32,376 nucleotides of DNA, from contig NZ_AQXL01000103.1 in the NCBI RefSeq assembly GCF_000376225.1, positions 1 through 32,376 of the forward strand, written 5' to 3'. The notes beneath the pieces are model-generated. The model had not been told where the DNA came from. It saw nothing but the letters and a program-made list of their open reading frames with translations, and made no database searches. This document shows positions 17,377 through 25,761 of the stretch, one piece after another. Each line of letters starts with the position of its first letter. The first letter of the stretch is position 1. The translations under genes and the position numbers were made by a program. Source of the stretch: Effusibacillus pohliae DSM 22757 (GTDB taxonomy: Bacteria; Bacillota; Bacilli; Tumebacillales; Effusibacillaceae).

Positions 17377-17740
17377 GCGCCAGGCTTCCCAGAAGATCAT
17401 CATCGTCGAGGGCAGGAAGGACAAGGAAAGGCTGCTCCGCATCCTGAACGAGCCGGTGGAGATCATCTGCACGTACGGAACATTAAGCGACCAAAAAATC
17501 GAGGAGATCATCTGGCCGCTGCAGGATGAGGAGGTGTACATCCTGGTCGATGCGGACGAGGCCGGCAACAAATTGCGCAGCCAATTGAAGCGGGAGCTTC
17601 CGAACGCGAAGCACCTGTATACCCGGAAGATCTATCGGGAAGTGCAGAACACGCCGCTGGAATATTTGGCGGAAATCCTGTTCAACGCCCATTTTGAAGT
17701 GGATGAGGATTGGCTGACAGGCGAAGATTCGATATTCTGA
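17366..17740 (+). CDS. Toprim-domain protein, YusF-like
   Basis: A protein of 124 residues, a free-standing Toprim fold. It has the conserved glutamate in KIIIVEGRKDKERLL (residues 10-24) and the DxD motif in YILVDADEAGNKLRSQL (about 58-74). Such small Toprim proteins resemble the catalytic core of ribonuclease M5 and primases and are annotated in Bacillus as YusF. It would bind Mg2+ and act on nucleic acid, but no substrate is known. The start ATG lies inside the end of the rhodanese gene, 11 bases of overlap, which suggests coupling. Confidence 0.8.
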   Translation: MRDKRQASQKIIIVEGRKDKERLLRILNEPVEIICTYGTLSDQKIEEIIWPLQDEEVYILVDADEAGNKLRSQLKRELPNAKHLYTRKIYREVQNTPLEYLAEILFNAHFEVDEDWLTGEDSIF

Positions 17741-17756
17741 TGAAGCGGGGACAACG

Positions 17757-19061
17757 ATGAAGACGATCCGTGATCCTGTTCATAACATCATTCAGATTGA
17801 CACCGAATCGGAAAAGCTGCTGCTTGACCTGATCGACACCCGTGAATTCCAGCGTTTGCGGTTCATCAAACAACTCGGCCTGTCTTCGTTTACCTATCCG
17901 GGCGCCGAACACACCCGATTTTCCCATTCGCTTGGTGTAACCCACCTGATGAAACGGTTTATCGATAAAATCGGCGGTTTAAGCGGGGCCACAAACAAAA
18001 AATATGCGGAAGAGCTGAACGATCACCGGCTGCTGGCGCTGGCGGCCGCGCTGCTGCACGATATCGGACACGGCCCATTTTCGCACGCGCTGGAAAGAAC
18101 GACCGGGGTCCGGCATGAAAAATGGACGATCCAGATCATCCTCGGCAACACGGAGATCAACAGCATCCTGGAAAAACACCGCCCCGGCTTTGCCCGCGAG
18201 GTGGCGGACGTGATTCAGAGGATGCACGCTTCGAAGGCGGTCGTCAAACTGCTGTCGAGTCAGCTGGATACGGATCGGATCGATTATTTGCTGCGGGATT
18301 CAAAAATGACAGGGGCCGGTTACGGTTCATTTGATCTTGAGTGGCTGATCCATTCGCTGCGGATCGGAGAAGTGAACGGCGAGGCGGAGGTCGGCCTTGA
18401 CTTGGAAAAAGGATTGAGCATCGCGGAAGATTTCGTGATGGCCCGCTACTATATGTATCAAAATGTCTATTTTCATAAAACGACTCGCAGTGCGGAACTG
18501 CTGATCGACCGGATTTTTGAGCGGGCGGTCGAACTGCAAAGGGACGGGCAGCTGGAACTGCCGGATGATCTGACCGCCATTCTGGAAAAAGGGATTGCCG
18601 CCGATACACTGGACAACTTCATCAACTTGACGGAAAGCACAATCTGGCATCATATCGGCATGTGGCAGCATCACCGTGACCGGATCCTCAGCGACCTGTG
18701 CAAGCGGCTGATGCAGCGGCGGCTGTACAAAACGATTTTGACCGATTATGACATTGTCGAACTGTCGGAGCGGGTGCTGGCGATTTCGAAACAGACCGGC
18801 ATTCCGCACAAATACATTCTGTTCAGGGATGTGGCTTCCAGCAGTTCCTACCGTGATTCGTACATACTGGAATCGCCGAAAACGGAGGAAAACGAGACGG
18901 AGAAGGAAGCGTCGGAACAGATCTTTCTGTTTGACCGGACGGGGAACAGCGTGGAACTGTCGCAGGTGTCGGACCTCATCAACCTGATTCGCAACAAGAA
19001 AATTTCCATCTCCCGTGTCTATGTGCCCGAAGAATATAAGGATGCGCTGTTGGGAGGATGA
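17757..19061 (+). CDS. ywfO: HD-domain phosphohydrolase, YwfO-like
   Basis: A protein of 434 residues. The HD superfamily metal ligands are visible: His52 in HTRFSHSLGVTHL, His101-Asp102 in AALLHDIGHGPFSHALE, and a later Asp in SQLDTDRIDYLLRDSKMTGAGYG. The N-terminus KTIRDPVHNIIQID is typical of the dNTP triphosphohydrolase-like group to which B. subtilis YwfO belongs. It probably hydrolyses nucleotides in the cytoplasm. ATG 17757 follows GCGGGGACAAC. The next gene, YwgA-like, is also its neighbour in B. subtilis, which supports both calls. 16 bases separate it from the Toprim gene. Confidence 0.88.
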   Translation: MKTIRDPVHNIIQIDTESEKLLLDLIDTREFQRLRFIKQLGLSSFTYPGAEHTRFSHSLGVTHLMKRFIDKIGGLSGATNKKYAEELNDHRLLALAAALLHDIGHGPFSHALERTTGVRHEKWTIQIILGNTEINSILEKHRPGFAREVADVIQRMHASKAVVKLLSSQLDTDRIDYLLRDSKMTGAGYGSFDLEWLIHSLRIGEVNGEAEVGLDLEKGLSIAEDFVMARYYMYQNVYFHKTTRSAELLIDRIFERAVELQRDGQLELPDDLTAILEKGIAADTLDNFINLTESTIWHHIGMWQHHRDRILSDLCKRLMQRRLYKTILTDYDIVELSERVLAISKQTGIPHKYILFRDVASSSSYRDSYILESPKTEENETEKEASEQIFLFDRTGNSVELSQVSDLINLIRNKKISISRVYVPEEYKDALLGG

Positions 19062-19065
19062 CATC

Positions 19066-19566
19066 ATGCTTGACGCATCGTACCGGATTTTAAAAATTTT
19101 TGATGCGGTCGGCTCGGTTCACGGCCGCAAAAAGTTCCAGAAGATGGTTCACCTGTTGACCAGTTCCGGAGCCGATTTTCCGTTTACATTCGAATATCAC
19201 CACTTCGGTCCCTATTCGGCGGAACTGCAGGAGGAGATCGCGTTTCTCGTGCAGCAGGGGTTGCTGGCAGAATCGAAGGAAAACGAGGCGTATGTCTACC
19301 GGATCACCGAAAAAGGCAGAGCTTTCAAGGAGAACCTGGAGAACAGCGGCGTCTGCCGGTTCCACCTGGCTGAAGCGGTCGTCGCCAGCCTGTCGGAAAA
19401 AAATCCACAATTTCTGGAGATGGTCAGCACCTACGCGTTTCTGCTGGAATCGGGATATGACGTGCACAGCGCCGCCGAAAAAGCGGCCGATCTGAAACCG
19501 CATTTGCGGGCGCATCTGGAGGAAGCGGTTGGATTTTACCATACGGTAGTGACACAGCAACGGTAG
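19066..19566 (+). CDS. ywgA: YwgA-family protein
   Basis: A protein of 166 residues. It begins MLDASYRILKIFDAVGSVHG and continues with RKKFQKMVHLLTSSGADFPFTF, EYHHFGPYSAELQEEI and a winged-helix-like middle with YVYRITEKGRAFKE. This is the pattern of the uncharacterised YwgA family, often encoded next to YwfO-type HD proteins. The start ATG at 19066 is preferred over upstream in-frame codons because GGGAGG lies 8 bases before it; the stop of the HD gene is only 4 bases upstream. The shape suggests a DNA- or RNA-binding regulator of the neighbouring hydrolase, but this is inference. Confidence 0.85.
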   Translation: MLDASYRILKIFDAVGSVHGRKKFQKMVHLLTSSGADFPFTFEYHHFGPYSAELQEEIAFLVQQGLLAESKENEAYVYRITEKGRAFKENLENSGVCRFHLAEAVVASLSEKNPQFLEMVSTYAFLLESGYDVHSAAEKAADLKPHLRAHLEEAVGFYHTVVTQQR

Positions 19567-19693
19567 CCAAGCGGGTGCTGCGGTTTATGGGATTCGTGAA
19601 GGAGACCTTCCATTAATTTAGGTATTTCAAATGAGGCGGCGGTCGATTATTCTAAAGTATAGTATGAAGCATTTCGATGAGGGGGGAGTTCCT

Positions 19694-20215
19694 ATGGCAA
19701 ACCCGAAAGCATCCGTGATCAAGCGTGTCGGACGGGCTATCAAACTGCAGTATTTGAAACTCCTCCGGTCTCCCGGTGGCGCGCGAAAGGTCGCAACCGG
19801 GTTCGCGATTGGATTTGGTATCGAATTTATGGTGATTTGCACCGCGATGCTGGTGTATATTGTGTTTTATCCGCTGGTTCGGGCGGCCCGCGGCTCGATG
19901 CCGGCCGCGCTGATCGGACATGTGATCGCGAAGATGACGCTGCTCCCGATCCCGATGTTGGGAGTTGGCTTATGGATCGGCAAACATCTCTTACCGTTTC
20001 GCATCCACATGCCGCATTGGATGCCTTATTGGCTGGCTTATTTTCTTAACCATCAGTTAAAGACAATTGTCGGTATGACGCTGATTTCCGTTGTAATGGG
20101 CGCTCTCACATATCCTGTCGCGTATTATCTGTATGAACTGAATCGAAAACGCCGTGCCGCCAAACTGGCCAACCGCAAATACATGCGGGTGCAGAACAAC
20201 GGTTCGCAGCCGTAA
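19694..20215 (+). CDS. DUF2062 membrane protein
   Basis: A protein of 173 residues. The DUF2062 pattern begins LKLLRSPGGARKVATGFAIG, with a first membrane segment around FGIEFMVICTAMLVYIVFY, then AALIGHVIAKMTLLPIPMLG and a third hydrophobic region around VGMTLISVVMGALTYPVAYY. The C-terminus is basic. The role of DUF2062 proteins is unknown. The start ATG 19694 is supported by GGGGGGAG; an upstream ATG at 19631 has no ribosome binding site. The gene lies alone, about 130 bases after ywgA. Confidence 0.8.
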   Translation: MANPKASVIKRVGRAIKLQYLKLLRSPGGARKVATGFAIGFGIEFMVICTAMLVYIVFYPLVRAARGSMPAALIGHVIAKMTLLPIPMLGVGLWIGKHLLPFRIHMPHWMPYWLAYFLNHQLKTIVGMTLISVVMGALTYPVAYYLYELNRKRRAAKLANRKYMRVQNNGSQP

Positions 20216-20390
20216 GGCCCGTTTTGCAAGGCTCATCGGGCGGCTGTTTATTTTTCTGTTTTCGCAGTGATGTGCGAAGTTCCTGTTCCGAGATTTTCCC
20301 CGATTGAAGGCGAGAGCTGTCACGCTCCTGATCGTACTGCTGCCAGTCTAGTCAGGATGTTGCGAGAAGATTTCTGGCTGATAGAAAAAC

Positions 20391-20430
20391 GGCACCTTTC
20401 ATGTCCGTTAGGGAGAACTTGAAAGATGCC
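20391..20430. terminator. Bidirectional terminator between the DUF2062 and DUF5667-like genes
   Basis: GGCACCTTTCATGT (20391-20404) pairs with ACTTGAAAGATGCC (20417-20430), with two mismatches. Five Ts follow on the plus strand (20431-20435) and a T-run follows on the minus strand (20385-20389). A further perfect stem, AACGGCCG (20448-20455) with CGGCCGTT (20488-20495), lies directly after the minus-strand stop. The remaining intergenic DNA at 20216-20390 shows only a weak GCCCG/CGGGC stem. Confidence 0.7.
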
Positions 20431-20494
20431 TTTTTGCCTTCGGACTGAACGGCCGGTTATGTAGCTGGCCAAGTGCTTGCTGGCAAGCGGCCGT

Positions 20495-21415
20495 TTATCT
20501 GCCGTTTTCCTGCTCGCCGTGTTCTTTTTTGTCTTTCTCAGCCTTCGGCTCCTGCTGCTTGGTTGCTCCGAGATGCAGACCGTTGTTTTGTTTCACAGCC
20601 ACACCTGCTTCATCCAACGCAGGCACTTGCACATTCACAGAACCTGCCGATGAAACGGCCATGTGAGCAGTCGCGTTTGCACTGCTGTTGCCGGATGCGC
20701 TGAAATTCGCGTTGCTGTTCACATTCATTTGCCCGTCGGCTTTCTGTTTGGTCTCAGGCTGGATCGGCCGCGGTGCGGGAGCAGTCTCCGAAGCCCGGGT
20801 TTCCGCATTCGACTTCAATTTGGCTTCCTGCTTGACGATCGCGTTCTCGATTCCTTTCTTGCCCTGTTCCGGAACTTTCTCCAGCAGCCCTTTCAGCACG
20901 GTCAGCGAATGCTTTTCCACTTCCAGTTCGGCCGATTCTTTTTGCTCAATCTCCGTTTTTGCCTTGGTATCTTGTTTTTGTTCCGCCTCGCTTTTCGCCT
21001 GACGCAAAAGTTGCCGCGCTTTCTCCAGGATTTCGTTGATCGTCTGGATGTACTTCTCGTTGTACTCCGTTTTGCCGCTTTGGTTCAACGCCTGCAATTC
21101 GGCGATTTTGGTGTTGGCCTGTGCGAGCAGGCGGTCTGCCTTGGCCTGGTTCTTGAACGTAAACACAAGCTGGATTTGGGCGAAAAATTCTCTCAACTTA
21201 TACAGGAAGGAATCAGGGTCGACCGTTGAGACGGTTGGCGTGGCACTTGCTGCAGCCGATGCACTGCCGGAAGCGGCGGTGGTCGATGTGGCGGTCGCTG
21301 TGGAAGCATTCGTGGCGGCTGTGCCGGAAATGGCTGTGCTTTCGTCCGCGAGTGCCGGAGTGGTACCGGCAATCAAAGTCAGAGCGAGTGTGGCAGATGC
21401 CAGCTTCTTCTTCAT
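20495..21415 (-). CDS. Secreted DUF5667-like protein with disordered tail
   Basis: A protein of 306 residues. The signal peptide is MKKKLASATLALTLIAGTTP with probable cleavage after ALA. An Ala/Ser/Thr-rich linker (about 25-62) follows, then DPDSFLYKLREFFAQIQLVF and TFKNQAKADRLLAQANTKIA, the start of a helical domain of the DUF5667 type (about 65-200) rich in Lys/Glu. The last 100 residues are Asn/Ala/Ser-rich and end in a highly charged Lys/Glu/Gln stretch. It would act outside the membrane, perhaps attached to the wall or spore surface. AAAGGATGAT precedes the ATG at 21413-21415. Function unknown; a related group is linked to anti-sigma or envelope genes. Confidence 0.7.
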   Translation of the reverse strand: MKKKLASATLALTLIAGTTPALADESTAISGTAATNASTATATSTTAASGSASAAASATPTVSTVDPDSFLYKLREFFAQIQLVFTFKNQAKADRLLAQANTKIAELQALNQSGKTEYNEKYIQTINEILEKARQLLRQAKSEAEQKQDTKAKTEIEQKESAELEVEKHSLTVLKGLLEKVPEQGKKGIENAIVKQEAKLKSNAETRASETAPAPRPIQPETKQKADGQMNVNSNANFSASGNSSANATAHMAVSSAGSVNVQVPALDEAGVAVKQNNGLHLGATKQQEPKAEKDKKEHGEQENGR

Positions 21416-21567
21416 CGAATCAGATCATCCTTTCTGCTTGGTGTCTGTCATACACATTCGTGAGGGGAAAAATTTTTTTGTCCGATGGACACAAAACAAT
21501 TTTTGCAAGCGAATTCTGTAATAGAGAATCAAGCGTCGGGGTGGAAATGCCAGAGGAGGAGTCAGCC

Positions 21568-21720
21568 ATGCAAAATCAGCATGTTTTGTTCCAGACTTTG
21601 CACATGGTGAAAAATGACACGGAATATCACTTTGGAACACTCGACAAACTGTTGAAAAAATTGGAGAGACGCTTGGAGCGTCTGGAAAAAGAAGTGAAAC
21701 AACTGCCGAATCTCGAGTGA
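21568..21720 (+). CDS. 50-residue coiled-coil peptide
   Basis: A 50-residue frame with ATG 21568 directly after AGAGGAGGAG and a strong terminator 46 bases past the stop, so it is well supported as a gene despite its size. The C-terminal half (LDKLLKKLERRLERLEKEVK) has leucines every 3-4 residues in a charged background and should form a coiled coil. It may oligomerise or act as a partner for another coiled-coil protein. No family recognised. An in-frame ATG at 21547 would add 7 residues but has a poor ribosome binding site. Confidence 0.65.
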   Translation: MQNQHVLFQTLHMVKNDTEYHFGTLDKLLKKLERRLERLEKEVKQLPNLE

Positions 21721-21766
21721 AAAAGGGCTTTCTCCCGTTCATGCTTGGCCACTGGTTTAAACGGGG

Positions 21767-21793
21767 AGTCGGACACCGGTCCGGCTATTTTTT
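21767..21793 (+). terminator. Terminator of the coiled-coil peptide gene
   Basis: AGTCGGAC (21767-21774) pairs with GTCCGGCT (21779-21786) around ACCG, followed by ATTTTTT (21787-21793). Confidence 0.8.
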
Positions 21794-21871
21794 ATTTCCG
21801 ACGCGCGACGGGAGTTTGAAAGGTTTTTGATAAATAAAATAGATAAAAGTTTTCTGGGAGTAAGGGAGTTT

Positions 21872-22003
21872 TTGTCACCTTACAAAAAGATTGCATTGGA
21901 TACGAACCTTTTCATCTACGCTTTCGAACAGCATCCCCAGTATGGGGAGACGGTCAAAAAAATGGAGCTGCCCCTGAAGTACTGGGACAGCCCCGTTTTT
22001 TAG
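21872..22003 (+). pseudogene. Truncated PIN-domain (VapC-like toxin) remnant
   Basis: From TTG 21872, preceded by TAAGGGAG, 43 codons run to TAG 22001-22003. The first 31 residues, with KKIALDTNLFIYAFEQHP, are the N-terminus of a PIN-domain ribonuclease: the first catalytic Asp and the DTNxFIYxxE pattern are there. A PIN domain needs about 130 residues with further acidic residues, and these are missing. The rest of the frame reads through the aceA terminator. A deletion has probably removed the end of the gene. No antitoxin-like gene was seen upstream. Confidence 0.65.
21964..21994. terminator. Strong bidirectional terminator after aceA
   Basis: GGAGCTGCCCC (21964-21974) pairs over all 11 positions (two G-U) with GGGACAGCCCC (21984-21994) around a 9-base loop. 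Seven Ts follow on the minus strand (21956-21962) and six on the plus strand (21996-22001). It ends aceA and also cuts the PIN remnant. Confidence 0.85.
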
Positions 22004-23280
22004 ACGGTTTGGAATTGCTCTTCTTCTGTGGAACCGGTGAGAGCGGTCGTCGACGAGTTGCCGCCGGCAATGACCTGGGACACTTCATCAAAGTAGCCGG
22101 TCCCGACTTCACGCTGGTGACGGGTTGCAGTGTACCCGAACCGTTCGCTGGCGAACTCCGCTTGCTGCAGTTCCGCATAGGCCGCCATGCCACGTTCTTT
22201 GTAGCCGCGAGCCAGTTCGAACATGCTGTGGTTGAGGGTGTGGAATCCGGCCAGTGTGACAAACTGGAACTTGTAACCCATGTCCCCCAATTCGTCCTGG
22301 AATCTTCTGATCGTTTCGTCGTCCAGTTTCTTTTTCCAGTTGAAGGAGGGAGAGCAGTTGTAGGCCAGCAGTTTGCCAGGGAACTGTGCATGGATCGCTT
22401 CCGCAAACCGGCGTGCTTCCTCCAGGTTCGGTTCGGACGTTTCACACCAGATCAGATCGGCGTAGGGGGCATATGCCAAACCGCGAGCGATCGCCTGATC
22501 GAGCCCCGCCCGTACTCGGAAAAATCCTTCCGCCGTCCGTTCGCCAGTAATAAATTCGCGGTCGCGCGGATCGATGTCGCTGGTCAGCAGTGTAGCCGCG
22601 TTCGCGTCCGTGCGGGCGATGATGATCGTCGGCACGCCCATCACGTCAGCCGCCAGCCTTGCCGCCACCAGGTTGCGGATGGCCGCCTGCGTCGGGATCA
22701 GCACTTTGCCGCCCATGTGGCCGCATTTTTTCTCGGATGCGAGCTGGTCTTCAAAGTGAACGCCGGCAGCGCCCGCTTCGATCATCCCTTTCATCAGCTC
22801 GAACACGTTGAGCGGTCCGCCAAACCCCGCTTCCGCATCGGCCACGATTGGGGCGAACCAGTAAATATCCCCTTTTCCTTCCGCGTGTTGGATTTGGTCA
22901 GCCCGCTGCAGCGCCTGATTGATCCGTTTCACGACATGCGGCACGCTGTTGGCCGGATAGAGGCTTTGATCCGGATACATCTGGCCCGCCAGGTTGGCGT
23001 CTGCCGCCACTTGCCAACCGCTCAGGTAAATCGCTTTCAGACCGGCTTTCACTTGCTGGACGGCCTGATTTCCGGTCAGCGCCCCGAGCGCTTTCACATG
23101 ATGCTCGGTGTGCAGCAGATGCCACAAACGCTCCGCGCCAAGCCGGGCGAGGGTGTGTTCAATCTGGACGGAACCTCGCAGCCGCACCACATCTTCTGCC
23201 GAATAGGGACGGACGACTCCTTTCCAGCGATCCGACTTCCAACTTTCTTCCAGTTCCCGAATAGCCTGTTCCCTTGTCAT
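22000..23280 (-). CDS. aceA: Isocitrate lyase
   Basis: A protein of 426 residues, the usual prokaryotic length. It splits isocitrate into succinate and glyoxylate, the first step of the glyoxylate shunt. The catalytic signature KKCGHMGGK has its cysteine at residue 186. Other landmarks are [20 protein letters not shown] near residue 87, [19 protein letters not shown] near 144, [15 protein letters not shown] and [18 protein letters not shown], all as in AceA. ATG 23278-23280 is preceded by AGGAGGAG. Upstream, an AT-rich stretch (23310-23349) with TATATAAC could hold the promoter, but no good -35 was found. The gene is monocistronic and lies 19 kb from aceB. Confidence 0.95.
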   Translation of the reverse strand: MTREQAIRELEESWKSDRWKGVVRPYSAEDVVRLRGSVQIEHTLARLGAERLWHLLHTEHHVKALGALTGNQAVQQVKAGLKAIYLSGWQVAADANLAGQMYPDQSLYPANSVPHVVKRINQALQRADQIQHAEGKGDIYWFAPIVADAEAGFGGPLNVFELMKGMIEAGAAGVHFEDQLASEKKCGHMGGKVLIPTQAAIRNLVAARLAADVMGVPTIIIARTDANAATLLTSDIDPRDREFITGERTAEGFFRVRAGLDQAIARGLAYAPYADLIWCETSEPNLEEARRFAEAIHAQFPGKLLAYNCSPSFNWKKKLDDETIRRFQDELGDMGYKFQFVTLAGFHTLNHSMFELARGYKERGMAAYAELQQAEFASERFGYTATRHQREVGTGYFDEVSQVIAGGNSSTTALTGSTEEEQFQTV

Positions 23281-23429
23281 GTTTCTCTCCTCCTCAACGT
23301 TTCGGACTTATTGTTATATAACAGAATTATGTTTATGTCTGTAATGTAACACAGTCGTGATCGCTTGGCAACCATCTTTTTAAGATTCAAACAAGGGAAA
23401 AAACAGGATGGGCATTCTCTGCTTCCAAA

Positions 23430-23458
23430 CAAAAAACGCCCGGCATCAAGCCAGACGC
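23430..23458 (-). terminator. Terminator of gerQ
   Basis: On the minus strand GCGTCTGGC (23450-23458) pairs, with G-U pairs, with GCCGGGCGT (23436-23444) around a 5-base loop, followed by six Ts (23430-23435). Confidence 0.7.
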
Positions 23459-23487
23459 AAGGAGGAGGCGGAGATCACACGAAAGGT

Positions 23488-24024
23488 TCAATCGCGCGCC
23501 ATCTGTGCGGGAGCCGCCACGCCGGGAACTCCGGTTGTCAACTGCTGTTGAACGAAAGGCGGCAGACGTGGCGGAATGTAGGCAAGCGGTTCGTCGAACT
23601 CCACCCAATCGAGATTGATCATCTGCAACAAATAGCGTTTACCGGTTTGCGGATCGCTGATGATGATGTGATCGCGGCCTGCCGTTTCGATTCTGCCTCG
23701 GAACACTTTGGCGTTCCACTGTGTGTTGTTTTCAAACGTCATGTAGAACGTGCCGATTTTGCCCCGGTTGAAACGCAGAATGTTTTCGATGTACGATTCC
23801 TCCAACCCGGGGATCGGCTGTTCGTCCGCTCCTGGATACATCGGCAGCGGGGTAGGGGTGACCCCGGTCGGGGCGGCAGTCGGCAACTGTTTGCCGGACG
23901 GAATCGGCGGCCCGTATTCAGGGGCAGCCGTCGGCGGGACTGCGGGCTGCTGCATGATGCCGTACTGGTAATAGGGATAGTACGGATAAGTCACTTGTCG
24001 GTAATCAGGCGTCCAGTAATACAA
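23488..24024 (-). CDS. gerQ: Spore coat protein GerQ
   Basis: A protein of 178 residues. The N-terminal 70 residues are Tyr/Pro/Gln-rich. The GerQ core follows (about 75-155) with ESYIENILRFNRGKIGTFYM, TFENNTQWNAKVFRGRIETA, GRDHIIISDPQTGKRYLLQM and DWVEFDEP. In B. subtilis GerQ sits in the inner coat, is cross-linked by the transglutaminase Tgl, and is needed to localise the cortex-lytic enzyme CwlJ. The Tyr/Gln-rich head offers plenty of cross-linking sites. The start is a TTG at 24024, 10 bases after AAGGAG. It marks the organism as a spore-former. Confidence 0.88.
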   Translation of the reverse strand: MYYWTPDYRQVTYPYYPYYQYGIMQQPAVPPTAAPEYGPPIPSGKQLPTAAPTGVTPTPLPMYPGADEQPIPGLEESYIENILRFNRGKIGTFYMTFENNTQWNAKVFRGRIETAGRDHIIISDPQTGKRYLLQMINLDWVEFDEPLAYIPPRLPPFVQQQLTTGVPGVAAPAQMARD

Positions 24025-24460
24025 AGCGGCTCAACTCCTTATTGACTGATTTTTCGGCTTGCGAGCGCTCCCGACTGCCGAAGACGGTGGCAGTTCCGGC
24101 GGCCTGCCCGGCCCACAAGCCTCGCGATTTTTTGTTGGAGCATCTGTCGATCGCCCATATGCGAACTACATTACCAATGTATTGCTAAATCGAAAAATGG
24201 GAACTTGCCCAACACAAAAAATGGGCGTGAACATCGCCCATTTTCCCGCCATTTCGGATCAAAACTGCGGACCGTGCTACAGTTTTCGACGGAGCCGGGG
24301 ATCACGTTATGGGCGGCCGCAAAATCAGAAGATGGCGAATCCGCATCCATGCGCCAGCAGCGGTTTTTTTCGGGCCATTGGGCGGATGCAAGAGTCGCAA
24401 GCGGGGCCGGCCGTGTACAATGTATTGATATCCCAAGACGAGATGATAGGAGGTTGAATC
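24025..24460. other. Gene-free stretch with one strong terminator
   Basis: This is 436 bases between divergent genes without a convincing coding frame. It holds a perfect hairpin, AAAATGGGCG (24217-24226) with CGCCCATTTT (24235-24244), a bidirectional terminator-like structure with no obvious gene before it. A TGGCG/CGCCA stem near 24333-24354 is followed by seven Ts (24364-24370) and could be a leader terminator. TACAAT at 24416-24421 may be the -10 for the gene at 24461, but no good -35 was seen. Confidence 0.5.
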
Positions 24461-24853
24461 GTGGCTAAGAAGTTGCGCAAAAACGGGAAACCTCAACCAC
24501 GAGCGAAGGCCGCTGAAACGCCCAAAGCACAACCCCCGGTCAACGCGATGGACGTGCTGAAAGAGCGGATGCAGCAGGCGAATAAAAGTAGTCTCATGGA
24601 CGCTCTCAACCAGGTGAAAAATACAAAACCGGAAGAGTGGAAAGACGCTGATCGGGTCAAAGAACTGGCGAAAAAGTTGGCCGGTTCGCTCAATCTGAAA
24701 GTCAGTGAAGAACGGCTGGATCAGTTTATGAAAGCGTACAAAGACGCCACCAAGGGCGGCCAACCGCAAGACCCCAAACAGATCCTGCAAAAATACGGAC
24801 AAGGCAAAATCGATCCGCAATCGATGAACGACATTAACAAATTTTTGAAATAA
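24461..24853 (+). CDS. Small basic helical protein, perhaps SpoVIF-like
   Basis: A protein of 130 residues starting at GTG 24461, 7 bases after AGGAGG. The N-terminus is Lys/Pro-rich. The rest is predicted helical with DADRVKELAKKLAGSLNLKV, SEERLDQFMKAYKDATKGG and a last part PQSMNDINKFLK. The spacing of these helices and the ending recall stage VI sporulation protein F (YjcC) of Bacillus, but the match is by eye and weak. It ends at a bidirectional terminator (24855-24886). It lies between two genes with coat-like composition, so a sporulation role is plausible. Unproven. Confidence 0.65.
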   Translation: MAKKLRKNGKPQPRAKAAETPKAQPPVNAMDVLKERMQQANKSSLMDALNQVKNTKPEEWKDADRVKELAKKLAGSLNLKVSEERLDQFMKAYKDATKGGQPQDPKQILQKYGQGKIDPQSMNDINKFLK

Positions 24854-24854
24854 G

Positions 24855-24886
24855 AAAAAAGGCTGCGACACGCTCGCAGTCTTTTT
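24855..24886. terminator. Bidirectional terminator
   Basis: GGCTGCGA (24861-24868) pairs with TCGCAGTC (24874-24881) around CACGC, with A-runs before and T-runs after on both strands. A second hairpin, CAGGAAA (24921-24927) with TTTCCTG (24937-24943), follows the stop of the convergent gene. Confidence 0.75.
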
Positions 24887-24943
24887 GTATCTGCTCCGAG
24901 CTGCGGCGGACGCCATTGTGCAGGAAAACGCGAAGCTTTCCTG

Positions 24944-25621
24944 TTAGGCGTTCGGCCGCGGAGGCTGGGCCCCTGGCGGGTACCCGTAACCGGGTAGTTG
25001 CGGGGGATATTGGGGAGGCCCATAGCCTTGCATATACCCGGGCCACGCTGGAACATGCGGCGGTTGCGCCGGCCCCGGTGCGTATTGCGGGTACTGGGAT
25101 TGCGGCTGCGCCGGGTATCCGGGAGGTTGATTTTGCGGCGCCGGCAGTGTCGGCTGGACGTGCGGTTCGGCTGTTTGCTTGGGTGGCGATTCCTGCGGCG
25201 CGGAATTACCGGACGAACCGCCTTTAAAAAATTGGTCGGCCAGCGGCGTGTTCATAAACGCCATCAGCAGGCCGGCCAGGTCGCCGGTCGACAAGTCCTT
25301 GCCTTTGCTTTGCATGATTTTCTTCAGGATGCCGGTCTCGTTCAAGGTGTTGGTCGCCTTGTACATCGTTTCCAACCACAGGTCCGCTTGCTGCAAGTAT
25401 TTAATGCATTGCTTGCAAAGCGCGCTCAAATTGTTCAGGTTGGAAATCGAAAAGAGGTTCGAAGGCAATCCGGACGAGCCGGGGGATTGGCTTTTGGCTG
25501 CCGGATTGGATTTGCGCGCGGCCGATTTTTTCCGGGACGAAGCGCCGAGGCTGCGCTTGCCGACGGCCGGCACCGGCTGCAATGCGCCGTTTGATTTCGC
25601 ATTGGTTTTTCGCGGGTCCAC
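24944..25621 (-). CDS. Spore-coat-like protein with Pro/Gln/Tyr-rich tail, unknown family
   Basis: A protein of 225 residues starting at GTG 25621, 5 bases after AGGAGGTG. The first 50 residues are Lys/Ser/Ala-rich and basic. A helical middle (about 55-135) contains LNNLSALCKQCIKYLQQADL and TNTLNETGILKKIMQSKGKD with a Cys-x2-Cys. The last 85 residues are Pro/Gln/Tyr/Gly repeats (QYPQYAPGPAQPPHVP and similar) of low complexity. Tails of this sort are common in Bacillales coat and exosporium proteins and suggest self-assembly. No known family recognised. The location beside gerQ is consistent but proves nothing. Confidence 0.65.
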   Translation of the reverse strand: MDPRKTNAKSNGALQPVPAVGKRSLGASSRKKSAARKSNPAAKSQSPGSSGLPSNLFSISNLNNLSALCKQCIKYLQQADLWLETMYKATNTLNETGILKKIMQSKGKDLSTGDLAGLLMAFMNTPLADQFFKGGSSGNSAPQESPPKQTAEPHVQPTLPAPQNQPPGYPAQPQSQYPQYAPGPAQPPHVPAWPGYMQGYGPPQYPPQLPGYGYPPGAQPPRPNA

Positions 25622-25761
25622 GTTGGCACCTCCTGTCGCAAAGCGTTCCTGCGGTAGACGGTGGCCCTCTCTTCATCGTATGGAACCGGGCGTGCGGGAG
25701 TGTGTAAAATGTGGCAGATTGGGCACATTAGAGAAGAGCATTTTCAGGTGGGGTGATGATC

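Noticed and set aside
22009-23349. 446-codon open frame antisense to aceA
   Set aside because: A shadow of isocitrate lyase, which has its catalytic motif and ribosome binding site on the minus strand.
24217-24370. Riboswitch in the long leader before 24461
   Set aside because: Two hairpins are present but no known aptamer core could be recognised.
24059-24457. 132-codon frame between gerQ and the gene at 24461
   Set aside because: It reads through a perfect terminator hairpin and has no ribosome binding site or family pattern.
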